From NCBI GenBank assembly GCA_965249925.1, contig OZ252260.1, positions 6,014,001 through 6,078,000 of the forward strand: DNA of 64,000 nt, read 5' to 3'. The stretch is from Hoeflea_A sp965249925 (GTDB taxonomy: Bacteria > Pseudomonadota > Alphaproteobacteria > Rhizobiales > Rhizobiaceae). This document shows, in pieces, positions 35,408 to 44,408 of the stretch. Within the stretch, counting starts at the first letter, position 1, and every line of letters begins with the position of its first letter. A program made the translations under genes and the position numbers. Below the pieces are notes generated by a model. It searched no databases and was not told the origin of the DNA. It worked only from the letters and a program-made list of their open reading frames with translations.

Positions 35408-36012
35408 CCCCCGTTGTGGTAGATCCGGACACGGAGCTTTACCTGATCCGGCACGGCGAAACGGACTGGAACCGGACCGGCCGTTTTCAGGGTCAAAGCG
35501 ACGTACCGATGAACGCGACCGGAATCGGTCAGGCCCATCGTATCGGCCGTCGATTGTCCCAGCTGGTGACGCCGCAACGGGCAAATGAACTGGATGTCGT
35601 CAGTTCGCCGCTGTTGAGGGCCCGTCAAACGGCGGATGTTGTTTGCCAGGCGCTCGGCCTCGACATCGGTGCCCTCCGCATCAGCGACACGCTCGCGGAA
35701 TTGTCGTTCGGAGAATGGGAAGGCCTGACCACCGAAGAGATCAAATTGGCCTATCCAGAGCACCGGCGAGCCCGTAAACGCGACCGCTGGAACGTCTCGG
35801 CACCGGGCGGCGAAAGCTTCGGCGAGCGGATTCCGGAACTTGGCCTTTTTTTGGCCAATATTGACCGGCCGACCGTCCTGGTGTGTCATGCGGGCGTCAT
35901 TAGGATCTGCCTGTATCTTTTGGGCGCGGTCGACCGTCAATCCGCGCTGATCAGCCCAATATCGCATGATAGAATTTACGTTTGGTCACAAGGGACATTG
36001 GCAGCCCGCTAA
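35404..36012 (+). CDS. Histidine phosphatase (phosphoglycerate mutase-like)
   Basis: 202-residue branch-1 histidine phosphatase. LYLIRHGETDWNRTGRFQG carries the phospho-accepting His at about residue 15, FGEWEGL the proton-donor Glu region near 102, and LVCHAGVIR the second His near 163. GTG 35404 is chosen because it overlaps the epimerase stop and has AGAAGGAAC before it. Candidate substrates include sugar phosphates or alpha-ribazole phosphate. Coupling to a sugar-nucleotide gene makes a glycan-related role plausible. Confidence 0.88.
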   Translation: MTPVVVDPDTELYLIRHGETDWNRTGRFQGQSDVPMNATGIGQAHRIGRRLSQLVTPQRANELDVVSSPLLRARQTADVVCQALGLDIGALRISDTLAELSFGEWEGLTTEEIKLAYPEHRRARKRDRWNVSAPGGESFGERIPELGLFLANIDRPTVLVCHAGVIRICLYLLGAVDRQSALISPISHDRIYVWSQGTLAAR

Positions 36013-36104
36013 AAATGCGGCAAATAGGGTATTAACCGGCGCCTACCGCAATAAAGAAAAGAACACACAGCCGGACTTTGCTCGAAAGGGGATCTGAGTA
36101 CCAG

Positions 36105-38009
36105 ATGAAGGAAAACGTTGCGGATCTGCTGCGAGTGGAGGACTTGCGGATCGGTATCGAAACGGGTGCCAGCCTCAACGACGTTGTCAAAGGTGTCAGT
36201 TTTCGGATCCCGCGAGGCAAGACGGTTGCGCTCGTCGGTGAATCGGGGTCGGGCAAATCCATCATCGCGCAGACGATTATGGGCATTCTGCCTGATGTCG
36301 CCGAGGTAACCGGCGGATCCATAACGTTTTTCGATCCCGATAGAGGCGGCGAGCCGGTCGATATCGTCCAGTTGCAGCAACAGGACGACCGCGGCATGCG
36401 ACAGCTTCGTGGCGGACGCATCTCCATCATCTTTCAGGAACCGATGACGTCGCTGTCGCCGGTTCATACGGTGGGCAACCAGATCGATGAAGCGCTTTAC
36501 CTGCATCGCGACGTGTCACGCCGGGAATGCCGTAATCTGACCGAGCAGATGCTGGCGCTTGTTGGCTTCCCCAATCCGGCACGCGCCTACGACATGTACT
36601 CGATGGAGTTGTCTGGCGGCCTGCGCCAAAGGGCCATGATTGCCATGGCATTGGTCTGCAATCCGGCTTTGCTGATCGCCGACGAGCCGACCACCGCGCT
36701 CGACGTCACGGTCCAGGCACAGGTGCTTGCCGTGCTCAAGGACGTCCAGCAGAAACTCGGCATGTCCCTGCTGCTCATCACCCATGATCTGGGTGTTGTC
36801 GCCAACATGGCCGATGAAGTCCTGGTGCTCTACCACGGCATGTTGATGGAAGCAGGGACCATCGATGATATCTTTCACCGCGCGACCCATCCTTATCTCA
36901 AGGCGCTGCTTGCGGCCGTGCCGCGGCTGGATATGAAGCCAGGCGAAAAACTCGTCGCGCTACGCGAAATCAATCAGGAACTACCGCGGTCTTTCAAGGA
37001 GCGTGCCAAACAGCGACGGCAGGGAAGCCGGGATATTCTGCTTTCGCTGCGCAGCGTGACAAAGAGTTTTGAATCCAAGAAGGGCAGCATGCTCGTCAGT
37101 TCGGCTGCCGACCGGGTCATCGCCGTCGATCATGTCAGTTTCTCGGTGCGCGCCGGCGAGTGTTTTGGGCTGGTTGGAGAAAGCGGTTGTGGCAAGACCT
37201 CGCTCAGTAAGATGATCATGCGGGCGATCACGCCGTCGAGCGGCAAAATCCTCTTTGATGACAGCGGCCAGGAAATCGATCTGGCGACACTGGAGCCGAG
37301 GAAACTGTTCCACATGCGCCGTAAGATCCAGATGGTGTTTCAGGATCCGTTTTCTTCGCTCAGCCCGCGCTCCACCGTCATGAATATTTTGGCTGAGCCA
37401 CTGGAAATACACGGCGAGGGGACTCGCCAATCGCGCCGCGAACGGGCCCGCGAACTTATGGCCATGGTGGGTTTGTCGCCGACGTTTCTCAATCGCTACC
37501 CGCACAGCTTCTCGGGCGGCCAGCGTCAACGCATCGGCATCGCGAGGGCGCTGGCGCTCGATCCGGATCTGCTGATTTGCGATGAACCGGTCTCGGCGCT
37601 GGACGTCTCGGTGCAGGCCCAGATACTCAATCTGTTGACGAGACTTCAGCGGGAGCTCAATCTGACGACGATTTTCATTTCCCACAACCTGGCCGTGGTC
37701 AACTATGTTGCCGACCGCGTTGCCGTCATGCGCCGTGGGCGAATTGTGGAGATCGCACCTGGCGACGTGCTGTTTAGGGACCCGATCCATCCCTATACGC
37801 GCACGCTGTTGCAATCCATTCCGACAACGGATCTCGCGCATCCGTTGTCGCTGGATAGAACAGACATCCTCGAAACGAATACCGAGGAAAGTTGGGATCA
37901 GAATTTCATTCCGGACGGTCCGGGGGCCGTCATGGAGATGAGGGAGGTTGGGAAGGACCACTTTGTGCTGGTTCGACCGGACTGCAAAACAACAAGGTTG
38001 GTAGCATGA
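36105..38009 (+). CDS. Peptide-type ABC transporter, fused double ATPase (DppD-DppF/YejF-like)
   Basis: 634-residue protein with two complete ABC modules. Module 1 (about 10-285): Walker A GESGSGKSI, signature LSGGLRQRAM, Walker B LLIADEPTTALDV. Module 2 (about 310-610): GESGCGKTSL, FSGGQRQRIGI, LLICDEPVSALDV. A zinc/iron Cys cluster at the end of each module is absent. It energises the importer formed by the next three genes. The ATG at 36105 is preferred over the earlier frame start. The stop overlaps the binding-protein start (ATGA). Confidence 0.94.
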   Translation: MKENVADLLRVEDLRIGIETGASLNDVVKGVSFRIPRGKTVALVGESGSGKSIIAQTIMGILPDVAEVTGGSITFFDPDRGGEPVDIVQLQQQDDRGMRQLRGGRISIIFQEPMTSLSPVHTVGNQIDEALYLHRDVSRRECRNLTEQMLALVGFPNPARAYDMYSMELSGGLRQRAMIAMALVCNPALLIADEPTTALDVTVQAQVLAVLKDVQQKLGMSLLLITHDLGVVANMADEVLVLYHGMLMEAGTIDDIFHRATHPYLKALLAAVPRLDMKPGEKLVALREINQELPRSFKERAKQRRQGSRDILLSLRSVTKSFESKKGSMLVSSAADRVIAVDHVSFSVRAGECFGLVGESGCGKTSLSKMIMRAITPSSGKILFDDSGQEIDLATLEPRKLFHMRRKIQMVFQDPFSSLSPRSTVMNILAEPLEIHGEGTRQSRRERARELMAMVGLSPTFLNRYPHSFSGGQRQRIGIARALALDPDLLICDEPVSALDVSVQAQILNLLTRLQRELNLTTIFISHNLAVVNYVADRVAVMRRGRIVEIAPGDVLFRDPIHPYTRTLLQSIPTTDLAHPLSLDRTDILETNTEESWDQNFIPDGPGAVMEMREVGKDHFVLVRPDCKTTRLVA

Positions 38010-39919
38010 TACAAAAACCCATGAGGAACACATTCTTTTCGGTTGTCGCGGCATGCTGGCTGCTGGGCGTTGCAGGCGCCGCGGCCGAGACACTGGTAGA
38101 ACCGCCGGATCTGGCGCCGATGGTGGAGTCGGGCCAACTACCGGCGATGAAGGAACGCTTGCCAGACAATCCGCTCGTGGTGGATTTCGACAGCAGCGGG
38201 AAATCCATCGGACAATACGGTGGCACGCTGCAGATGCTGATGGGCAAAGCCAAGGACATCCGTATGATGACCGTCTACGGTTACGCCCGACTCATCGGCT
38301 TCGATGACAACTACCAGTTAGTACCGGATATCCTGGAGAAGTTTGAGTCCGAGGAAGGCCGCATCTTCACGCTGCACTTGCGCAAGGGGCACAAATGGTC
38401 GGACGGACATCCGTTCACCGCTGAGGACTTCCGCTATTACTTCGAGGATGTTGCCAACAACTCCACACTGTCGGGTGCCGGGTTGCCGCAGGTGCTGCTG
38501 TCCAACGGCAAGCCGCCGAAGTTCGAAGTTCTCGATGAACATACGATCCGATACACCTGGGACGAGCCCAATCCGGCGTTCCCGCTGGGGTTGGCGGGTG
38601 CGTCTCCGGCTTACATCTACAAGCCGGCTCACTTCATGAAGCAATATCATGAAAAATATGCCGATCCGGACACATTGGCCAAGCTGGTCGAGGACGGAAA
38701 CTTCCGGGATTGGGGCGCCGTGCATACGCGCCTCGGTCGTCAGTATCGGCCGGAAAACCCGGACATGCCGACGCTGCAGCCGTGGCGGAACACGACAGCC
38801 GGTCCATCGAAGCGCTTCGAGTTCATACGCAATCCCTATTATCACCGGGTTGACTCCAACGGTCAGCAACTTCCTTACATCGGTGAGGTCGTCCTTTTGA
38901 TGGGATCGACCGACCTGATCCCGGCAAAAACCGGGGCAGGGGAGAGCGACCTCCAGGCCCGCTATCTGAGTTTCGACGATTACACCTTCTTGAAGCAGGG
39001 CGAGGAACAGCAGGACTACCGGGTGCTCACCTGGCGCAACGGCGCGGCGTCCGACATCTCGCTGTACCCCAACCTCAACGTCGCTGATCCGGAATGGAGC
39101 AAGTTGAATAAGGATGTTCGGTTCCGCCGCGCGCTGTCGATGGGCATCAACCGCGACGAGTTGAACGAGCAGCTTTATTTCGGCCTGGCCCGCGTCGGTG
39201 GCGACACGGTTCTTCAGGAGTCACCCCTGTTCAAAGAAAAATACGAGCAGGCCTGGGTCAGCCACGACGTTGATGCCGCCAACAAGCTTCTCGACGAACT
39301 TGGATTGGATAAGCGCGGAGCGGATAACGTCCGGTTGCTCCCGGACGGCCGGCCGATGGAAATCATTGTCGAAAGTGCCGGTGAATTTCCGGCCGAAGTC
39401 GATGCCCTCGAGCTTATTCGCTATCACTGGGAAGATTTGGGGATCAAGACGTTCACCCGTGCCCTGCAGCGCGACATCCTGCGCCGCCGGTTCCTTACCG
39501 GCGAGACCATGATGAGCATTTCCAAGGGCTTGAACATCGGACTGGCGACACCGGAACTCAATCCTGAGGAACTTGCCCCGGTATCGCCGGCACAGCCAAA
39601 CTGGCCGGTGTGGGGCCAGTACACCCAGACGGGCGGCAAGGCCGGCAAGCCACCAAGTCTGCCGACGGCGGAACGGCTGCTTGAGCTGTACAACGCATGG
39701 CGTGAATCGACCAACGACGAGGAACGCACGGCGATCTGGACGGAGATGCTGGACATCTACTCCGAACAGGTCTTTTCGATCGGTATCGCCAGGGAAACCA
39801 TTCAGCCGGTCGTTGTTGACACCAAGCTGCGCAATCTGCCCGAGTCGGCGATCTTCTCGTGGGCACCGTCTGCGTTTTTCGGTGTCTATAGACCGGATAC
39901 TTTCTGGTTCGAGCAGTAG
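38006..39919 (+). CDS. Peptide/nickel-type ABC transporter substrate-binding protein
   Basis: 637-residue cluster C periplasmic binding protein. The signal peptide is about residues 1-28 (cleavage after AAA). IFTLHLRKGHKWSDGHPFTAEDFRYYFED near 125 is the family signature, and VRFRRALSMGINRDELNEQLYFG near 380 the second lobe. It is longer than DppA (about 535) and closer to YejA-sized proteins. It is coupled to the fused ATPase by ATGA overlap. Ligand not predictable: peptide, opine or oligosaccharide are possible. Confidence 0.92.
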   Translation: MIQKPMRNTFFSVVAACWLLGVAGAAAETLVEPPDLAPMVESGQLPAMKERLPDNPLVVDFDSSGKSIGQYGGTLQMLMGKAKDIRMMTVYGYARLIGFDDNYQLVPDILEKFESEEGRIFTLHLRKGHKWSDGHPFTAEDFRYYFEDVANNSTLSGAGLPQVLLSNGKPPKFEVLDEHTIRYTWDEPNPAFPLGLAGASPAYIYKPAHFMKQYHEKYADPDTLAKLVEDGNFRDWGAVHTRLGRQYRPENPDMPTLQPWRNTTAGPSKRFEFIRNPYYHRVDSNGQQLPYIGEVVLLMGSTDLIPAKTGAGESDLQARYLSFDDYTFLKQGEEQQDYRVLTWRNGAASDISLYPNLNVADPEWSKLNKDVRFRRALSMGINRDELNEQLYFGLARVGGDTVLQESPLFKEKYEQAWVSHDVDAANKLLDELGLDKRGADNVRLLPDGRPMEIIVESAGEFPAEVDALELIRYHWEDLGIKTFTRALQRDILRRRFLTGETMMSISKGLNIGLATPELNPEELAPVSPAQPNWPVWGQYTQTGGKAGKPPSLPTAERLLELYNAWRESTNDEERTAIWTEMLDIYSEQVFSIGIARETIQPVVVDTKLRNLPESAIFSWAPSAFFGVYRPDTFWFEQ

Positions 39920-39927
39920 GCCGGAGT

Positions 39928-40926
39928 ATGCTGAAATATATCTCCCTGCGGTTTCTGGCGATGATCCCAACACTGGCCATCGCCAGTCTGTTGATTTTCG
40001 CAATCATCGAGTTGCCGCCGGGGGATTATTTCGAAAGCTACGTCGCGGAACTGGAGGCCTCCGGCGAAGCCGTCGATCCGAAGAAAATCGAGTTCCTGAG
40101 GAACGAATACGGTTTCGACAAACCCCTGTGGGAACGGTACGTCCTCTGGGTCTGGGGCATGTTCCACGGCGATTTCGGCTACTCGTTCGAGTATGAGCGT
40201 CCGGTATCGGAGTTGATCGGCAGCCGTCTGTTCCTGACGATGCTGCTGTCCTTCGTCACGATCATCTTCACCTGGCTCATCGCCTTTCCGATCGGCATCT
40301 ATTCGGCCACCCACAAATACTCGATCGGGGACTACGGTTTCACCCTGTTCGGACTGCTCGGACTGGCCACACCGAACTTCCTTCTGGCGTTGATCATGAT
40401 GTACTTCGCCAAGGCGTGGTTCGGCACGTCCATCGGCGGTTTGATGGATCCGGAATACATCAACGAGCCAATGAGCTGGGCGAAGTTCGGATCCATTATG
40501 GAACACATGGTGATCCCGGTCATTGTGATCGGGACCGCCGGTACGGCGGCGATGATCCGGCGCATCCGCGCCAATCTGCTGGACGAGTTGAAGAAGCAGT
40601 ACGTCATCACCGCGCGGGCCAAGGGTGTGCCGCCGGTGCGCGGCGTGATCAAATACCCGTTCCGCATGTCACTCAACTTCTTCATTGCCGATATCGGCAA
40701 CATCCTGCCGGCGATCGTCTCCGGTGCCGAGGTTGTGGCCATCGTCCTGTCACTGGAAACCACGGGCCCATTGCTGATTTCTGCGCTGCAGAGCCAGGAT
40801 ATGTATCTGGCGGGATCGTTCCTGATGTTCCTGGCGGTGCTCACCGTGATCGGGGTGCTGATTTCCGACATCGCGCTGGTCATCCTTGATCCGCGTATCC
40901 GGTTGCAGGGGAAGGCCTACAAATGA
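39928..40926 (+). CDS. Peptide-type ABC transporter permease (DppB-like)
   Basis: 332-residue inner-membrane permease. MLKYISLRFLAMIPTLAIAS is the usual first helix, followed by a periplasmic FLRNEYGFDKPLWERYVLWV segment and the DppB-type FLLALIMMYFAKAWFG helix. The EAA loop is YVITARAKGVPPVRGVIKYPFR near residue 228. About six transmembrane segments. Its stop overlaps the next permease start. Confidence 0.93.
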   Translation: MLKYISLRFLAMIPTLAIASLLIFAIIELPPGDYFESYVAELEASGEAVDPKKIEFLRNEYGFDKPLWERYVLWVWGMFHGDFGYSFEYERPVSELIGSRLFLTMLLSFVTIIFTWLIAFPIGIYSATHKYSIGDYGFTLFGLLGLATPNFLLALIMMYFAKAWFGTSIGGLMDPEYINEPMSWAKFGSIMEHMVIPVIVIGTAGTAAMIRRIRANLLDELKKQYVITARAKGVPPVRGVIKYPFRMSLNFFIADIGNILPAIVSGAEVVAIVLSLETTGPLLISALQSQDMYLAGSFLMFLAVLTVIGVLISDIALVILDPRIRLQGKAYK

Positions 40927-42101
40927 GCGATTCCCCGCTACCGCCCCCCGGCCAGCCGATCCGGCATTTCGTTTCCACGGCGCCCTTCGATCCTACGTCG
41001 GTGGAAAAACTCACGCCGGAGCAGGAGAAGTACTATTTCGCTTCACAAAAGCGGTTGATGTGGTGGAAGTTCAAGCGGCACAAGCTGGCGCTTTATTCGG
41101 CGATCTTTCTGCTGTTCTGTTACGTCGTCATCGCGCTGGCGGAGTTTATCGCGCCATACGATTTGTCGAAGCGGCATATCAAGTTCATTTACGCTCCGCC
41201 GCAGGGAATCCATTTCTTCGAAGACGGCAAGTTTGTCGGACCGCGGGTCTATCAGCGCGTGCGGACGCTCAACATGGATCTGCAGAAACGCGAATACGCT
41301 GTCAATGAAGCGAAATCCTACGCGATCTATTTCTTTTGCAAGGGCGATCCGTACCGGTTCTGGGGGTTGTTCGAGGCCGACAGGCACCTGTTCTGTGTTG
41401 AAGAAGGCGGCACGATCTTTCTGCTGGGAACCGACAAACTCGGCCGCGATATGTTCAGCCGCATCATCTACGGGGCTCGGATCTCGATCACCATCGGCCT
41501 GATTGGCATTGCGGTCAGCTTCATCCTGGGCATCACCATCGGCGGCTTGGCCGGTTATTACGGCGGCTGGGTCGATATCATTGTGCAGCGTATGATCGAG
41601 GTGTTGCAGTCCATTCCGAGCATTCCGCTGTGGATGGCACTGGCGGCGATTCTACCGGTCACCTGGAGCCCGATACTGGTGTATTTCGGTATCACCGTCA
41701 TTCTCGGTCTGCTGGACTGGACCGGGCTGGCCCGCGCGGTGCGATCGAAACTTCTGGCGCTGCGTGAAGAGGACTACGTGTTGGCCTCGCAGCTGATGGG
41801 CGCCAAACCGGGGCGCATCATCGCCCGACACCTGGTGCCCGGTTTCATGAGCCACCTGATCGCCTCGGCGACGATCACCATTCCCGCCATGATCCTCGGC
41901 GAGACCGCGCTAAGCTTTCTCGGCCTCGGATTGCGCCCGCCGGTCACCAGTTGGGGCGTTTTGCTCAACGAGGCACAGAACATCAATGTGATTGTGCTTT
42001 ACCCGTGGCTGATCCTGCCTGTGGTCCCGGTCATCCTGGTGATCCTTGCCTTCAACTTCATGGGTGACGGCCTGCGCGACGCAGCCGATCCTTACAATTA
42101 G
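40923..42101 (+). CDS. Peptide-type ABC transporter permease (DppC-like) with large periplasmic insertion
   Basis: 392-residue permease, about 90 residues longer than DppC. After the first membrane helix (LYSAIFLLFCYVVIALAEFI) a roughly 75-residue loop (about residues 80-155) containing FFCKGDPYRFWGLFEADRHLFCVEE is inserted before the conserved GTDKLGRDMFSRIIYGARIS. The EAA loop is YVLASQLMGAKPGRIIARHLVPG. The two Cys in the insertion could form a disulfide. The ending FMGDGLRDAADPYN is typical. Confidence 0.92.
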   Translation: MSDSPLPPPGQPIRHFVSTAPFDPTSVEKLTPEQEKYYFASQKRLMWWKFKRHKLALYSAIFLLFCYVVIALAEFIAPYDLSKRHIKFIYAPPQGIHFFEDGKFVGPRVYQRVRTLNMDLQKREYAVNEAKSYAIYFFCKGDPYRFWGLFEADRHLFCVEEGGTIFLLGTDKLGRDMFSRIIYGARISITIGLIGIAVSFILGITIGGLAGYYGGWVDIIVQRMIEVLQSIPSIPLWMALAAILPVTWSPILVYFGITVILGLLDWTGLARAVRSKLLALREEDYVLASQLMGAKPGRIIARHLVPGFMSHLIASATITIPAMILGETALSFLGLGLRPPVTSWGVLLNEAQNINVIVLYPWLILPVVPVILVILAFNFMGDGLRDAADPYN

Positions 42102-42115
42102 CCAGCCTCTCTGGG

Positions 42116-43234
42116 TTACGTCAGGACGTCATTCAGCGTTTTCCGGAAAAGCGTCGCCACCGCAGAAACATCGTGATGTCGCCTGACATAGGCCCGGCCA
42201 CCCGCGCCCAATTCAGAGCGCAGATCCGCATCCGTCAGCAGCTTTTTCAGGGACATTCGATAGGCCATAACATCCTCCGGCGGGCTCAACAGCCCGCCGA
42301 CACCATCCGAAACGGCCAACGGTACGCCCGCGGTCGCCAGTGCCGCAACCGGCGTGCCGCGCGACTGTGCTTCCAGGAAAACCATGCCGATCGCTTCGCT
42401 GATGCCTGGCCAGACGAACAGATCGGCCCGATCCATCAGCAAAAACATGTGGTCATGGGCAACGCTGCCGAGGAAACGCATCCGGTCCGGTGTCAAAAAG
42501 GCAAATCCCTCTTCGATCTGGTCCCGTTGCGGACCGTCGCCGGCGATGACCAGGCTCCAGTCAAGCTGGTCGAGGCCGCGCAGCGCCTCGGTCAGCACCC
42601 GGTAGCTTTCGGTTTTGGCGCCCGGGCGCATCATTCCGGCTGCAAAAAGCAACGGTCGTTGTTGGGGCAAATCGTAGGGAAGGGTGCCACCTGGAGGGGG
42701 TTGTGCATCGATATCAAGAAACGGGGCTATGCGATGCGCCGATTGCATCTCCGACAGAAAGCTCTGGAGGTAGGCCCAGTCGGAATCCTTCAATACGAAG
42801 TTGATGCGGGCCAACCGGACGGCATCCTGTACGGCCGCCCTGGCGGTACGCCAGTCGGCGTCCGTAGCCTGGCGCGTACGACAGGCTTCGGCTGTGACAT
42901 AAGGAATGGCGAACTGACGGCACAGAGGCGGTCCGAGCCAGTCCGGGGACTTGCAATAGGGATGATAGGTGAACCAGAGGTCCGGGCGGGCGTCCGCGTG
43001 TCGCCGGTAACGCTCGCAAAGCCGTCGCTGCTCGGCCTGAACGGCTTCCCGCCGCTGCTCGAAAAGCTGCTGTGACGGCCGCTTCTGGTAGCTGATCACC
43101 TCCGATACCAGCTCGACATCGAAACCCGCATGACGCAGCGCCTGCATCATCAGACGGCCGATTTCGCGGTCGCCCGACGGGATCGGATGGTTCGGAGATT
43201 TCAGGGGCGCGTAGAAGGCCACGCGCCTCGCCAT
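42116..43234 (-). CDS. Glycosyltransferase family 4-like protein
   Basis: 372-residue GT-B enzyme. The N-terminal VAFYAPLKSPNHPIPSGDREIGRLM and the C-terminal donor-binding region LFVWPGISEAIGMVFLEAQSRGTPVAA (E-x7-E type) near residue 275 place it in GT4. RPLLFAAGMMRPGAKTESYRVL near 195 starts the second Rossmann domain. The ATG at 43234 follows GGAAGGG. It is the last of four consecutive glycosyltransferases and converges on the transporter with 14 bp between. Sugar and acceptor unknown. Confidence 0.87.
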   Translation of the reverse strand: MARRVAFYAPLKSPNHPIPSGDREIGRLMMQALRHAGFDVELVSEVISYQKRPSQQLFEQRREAVQAEQRRLCERYRRHADARPDLWFTYHPYCKSPDWLGPPLCRQFAIPYVTAEACRTRQATDADWRTARAAVQDAVRLARINFVLKDSDWAYLQSFLSEMQSAHRIAPFLDIDAQPPPGGTLPYDLPQQRPLLFAAGMMRPGAKTESYRVLTEALRGLDQLDWSLVIAGDGPQRDQIEEGFAFLTPDRMRFLGSVAHDHMFLLMDRADLFVWPGISEAIGMVFLEAQSRGTPVAALATAGVPLAVSDGVGGLLSPPEDVMAYRMSLKKLLTDADLRSELGAGGRAYVRRHHDVSAVATLFRKTLNDVLT

Positions 43235-43244
43235 CCGCCCTTCC

Positions 43245-44408
43245 TCACGCATAGCAAGTCAGGTCCGCGCCTAGGAGAGCCTTGCTCAGGATCTCCGCGG
43301 TCACTCGGCTGCCATTTGTGCGAACGCCTGACCAGTCCGGTGCCGGACGGGTCATCGTTTGATCGACGGCGGCGGCGATCGCTTCCGGAGTTTTGTCCGC
43401 GTGGCCGATCATGGTGACGAAACCGCGTTTTGAAAGCAGCTGTGCCCGATGCAGTTGTTCCGTCTCCTTGTCGTTCCATTGCGGAGCGACGATGGCACGA
43501 CAGCCCGCGGCCATGAGGTCGGCGACGGTATTGTAGCCAGCCAACGAAATCGACAACCGGGCCGCGGCAAGGGTGACGTGGAGATCGGGAACAAAACGCT
43601 TCAGCACGACATTGGGACCGGCAAGGCTTTCCAGACGTTGAAAATCGGTCGGATCGAGATAAGGGCCGGTCAGAATACACCAGCGCGCGTCTTGCAGGCT
43701 GCACAGCGGCTTTGCTAGTACGGCGGAAAAGATCAGTTCCCTGCCGAGCAGGCCGCCGCCCGCCGATACGACCACATCAAAGGCGTCCTCGCCGTCACCG
43801 GCGACCGAGGGTGTGACGATACCGGTGTAGTAGAGCCGGTCGGATATCTCGTCGGCCAACGGAAACGTCGCATCCAGACGGATGAGCTGCGGATCGCCGT
43901 GAACCAGCACACCATCGAAAAAGCGGTTGATCAGATCGACCGTCTGCCGGTCCTTTGAAGGTTTGTTGCCTTCCTGCAGGATGTCCCGAACCGATGCAAA
44001 CACTAAGGGTGGCTGGGTCCGCGATCGGGCGGCCTCCATGAGAGGCAGCAGCTCGAAGTGCATCTGGCGTCGTCCGAACGGGAAGGCCTCCGTGATCAGG
44101 ATATCCGGCGCACGGTCGTCGAATATGGCAAGAAGCCTGTCGCGCCGATCCGCCTTGTATGCGTCGTTCGCCGGGCGTCCGTCGCTTCCCAGAAGCACCG
44201 AGAAGTCTCCCTTGCTGGTCACCAGCGATGGCAGGTAATGGACGCGCGCGCCACCTTCGTCGAAACCCGGCAGTTTTTCGCCACCGTGGACCAAGTCGAC
44301 CACAAATCCCTGGTCCACCAACGCGGATACGATTCGCATCGCCCGGAAAACATGGCCGACACCGAGCAAGTGCTGAACGTAGTACAGAATCCGGGGGGTG
44401 CCGGTCAT
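43245..44408 (-). CDS. MurG-like (COG4671-type) predicted glycosyltransferase
   Basis: 387-residue GT-B-like protein. RILYYVQHLLGVGHVFRAMRI is the GxGH-containing N-terminal motif seen in MurG-like proteins, and SLAGYNTVADLMAAGCRAIVAP near residue 290 is the nucleotide-sugar-binding C-terminal motif. It is similar in design to the gene starting the cluster (45661-46878). The ATG overlaps the preceding stop. No substrate can be assigned. Confidence 0.83.
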   Translation of the reverse strand: MTGTPRILYYVQHLLGVGHVFRAMRIVSALVDQGFVVDLVHGGEKLPGFDEGGARVHYLPSLVTSKGDFSVLLGSDGRPANDAYKADRRDRLLAIFDDRAPDILITEAFPFGRRQMHFELLPLMEAARSRTQPPLVFASVRDILQEGNKPSKDRQTVDLINRFFDGVLVHGDPQLIRLDATFPLADEISDRLYYTGIVTPSVAGDGEDAFDVVVSAGGGLLGRELIFSAVLAKPLCSLQDARWCILTGPYLDPTDFQRLESLAGPNVVLKRFVPDLHVTLAAARLSISLAGYNTVADLMAAGCRAIVAPQWNDKETEQLHRAQLLSKRGFVTMIGHADKTPEAIAAAVDQTMTRPAPDWSGVRTNGSRVTAEILSKALLGADLTCYA

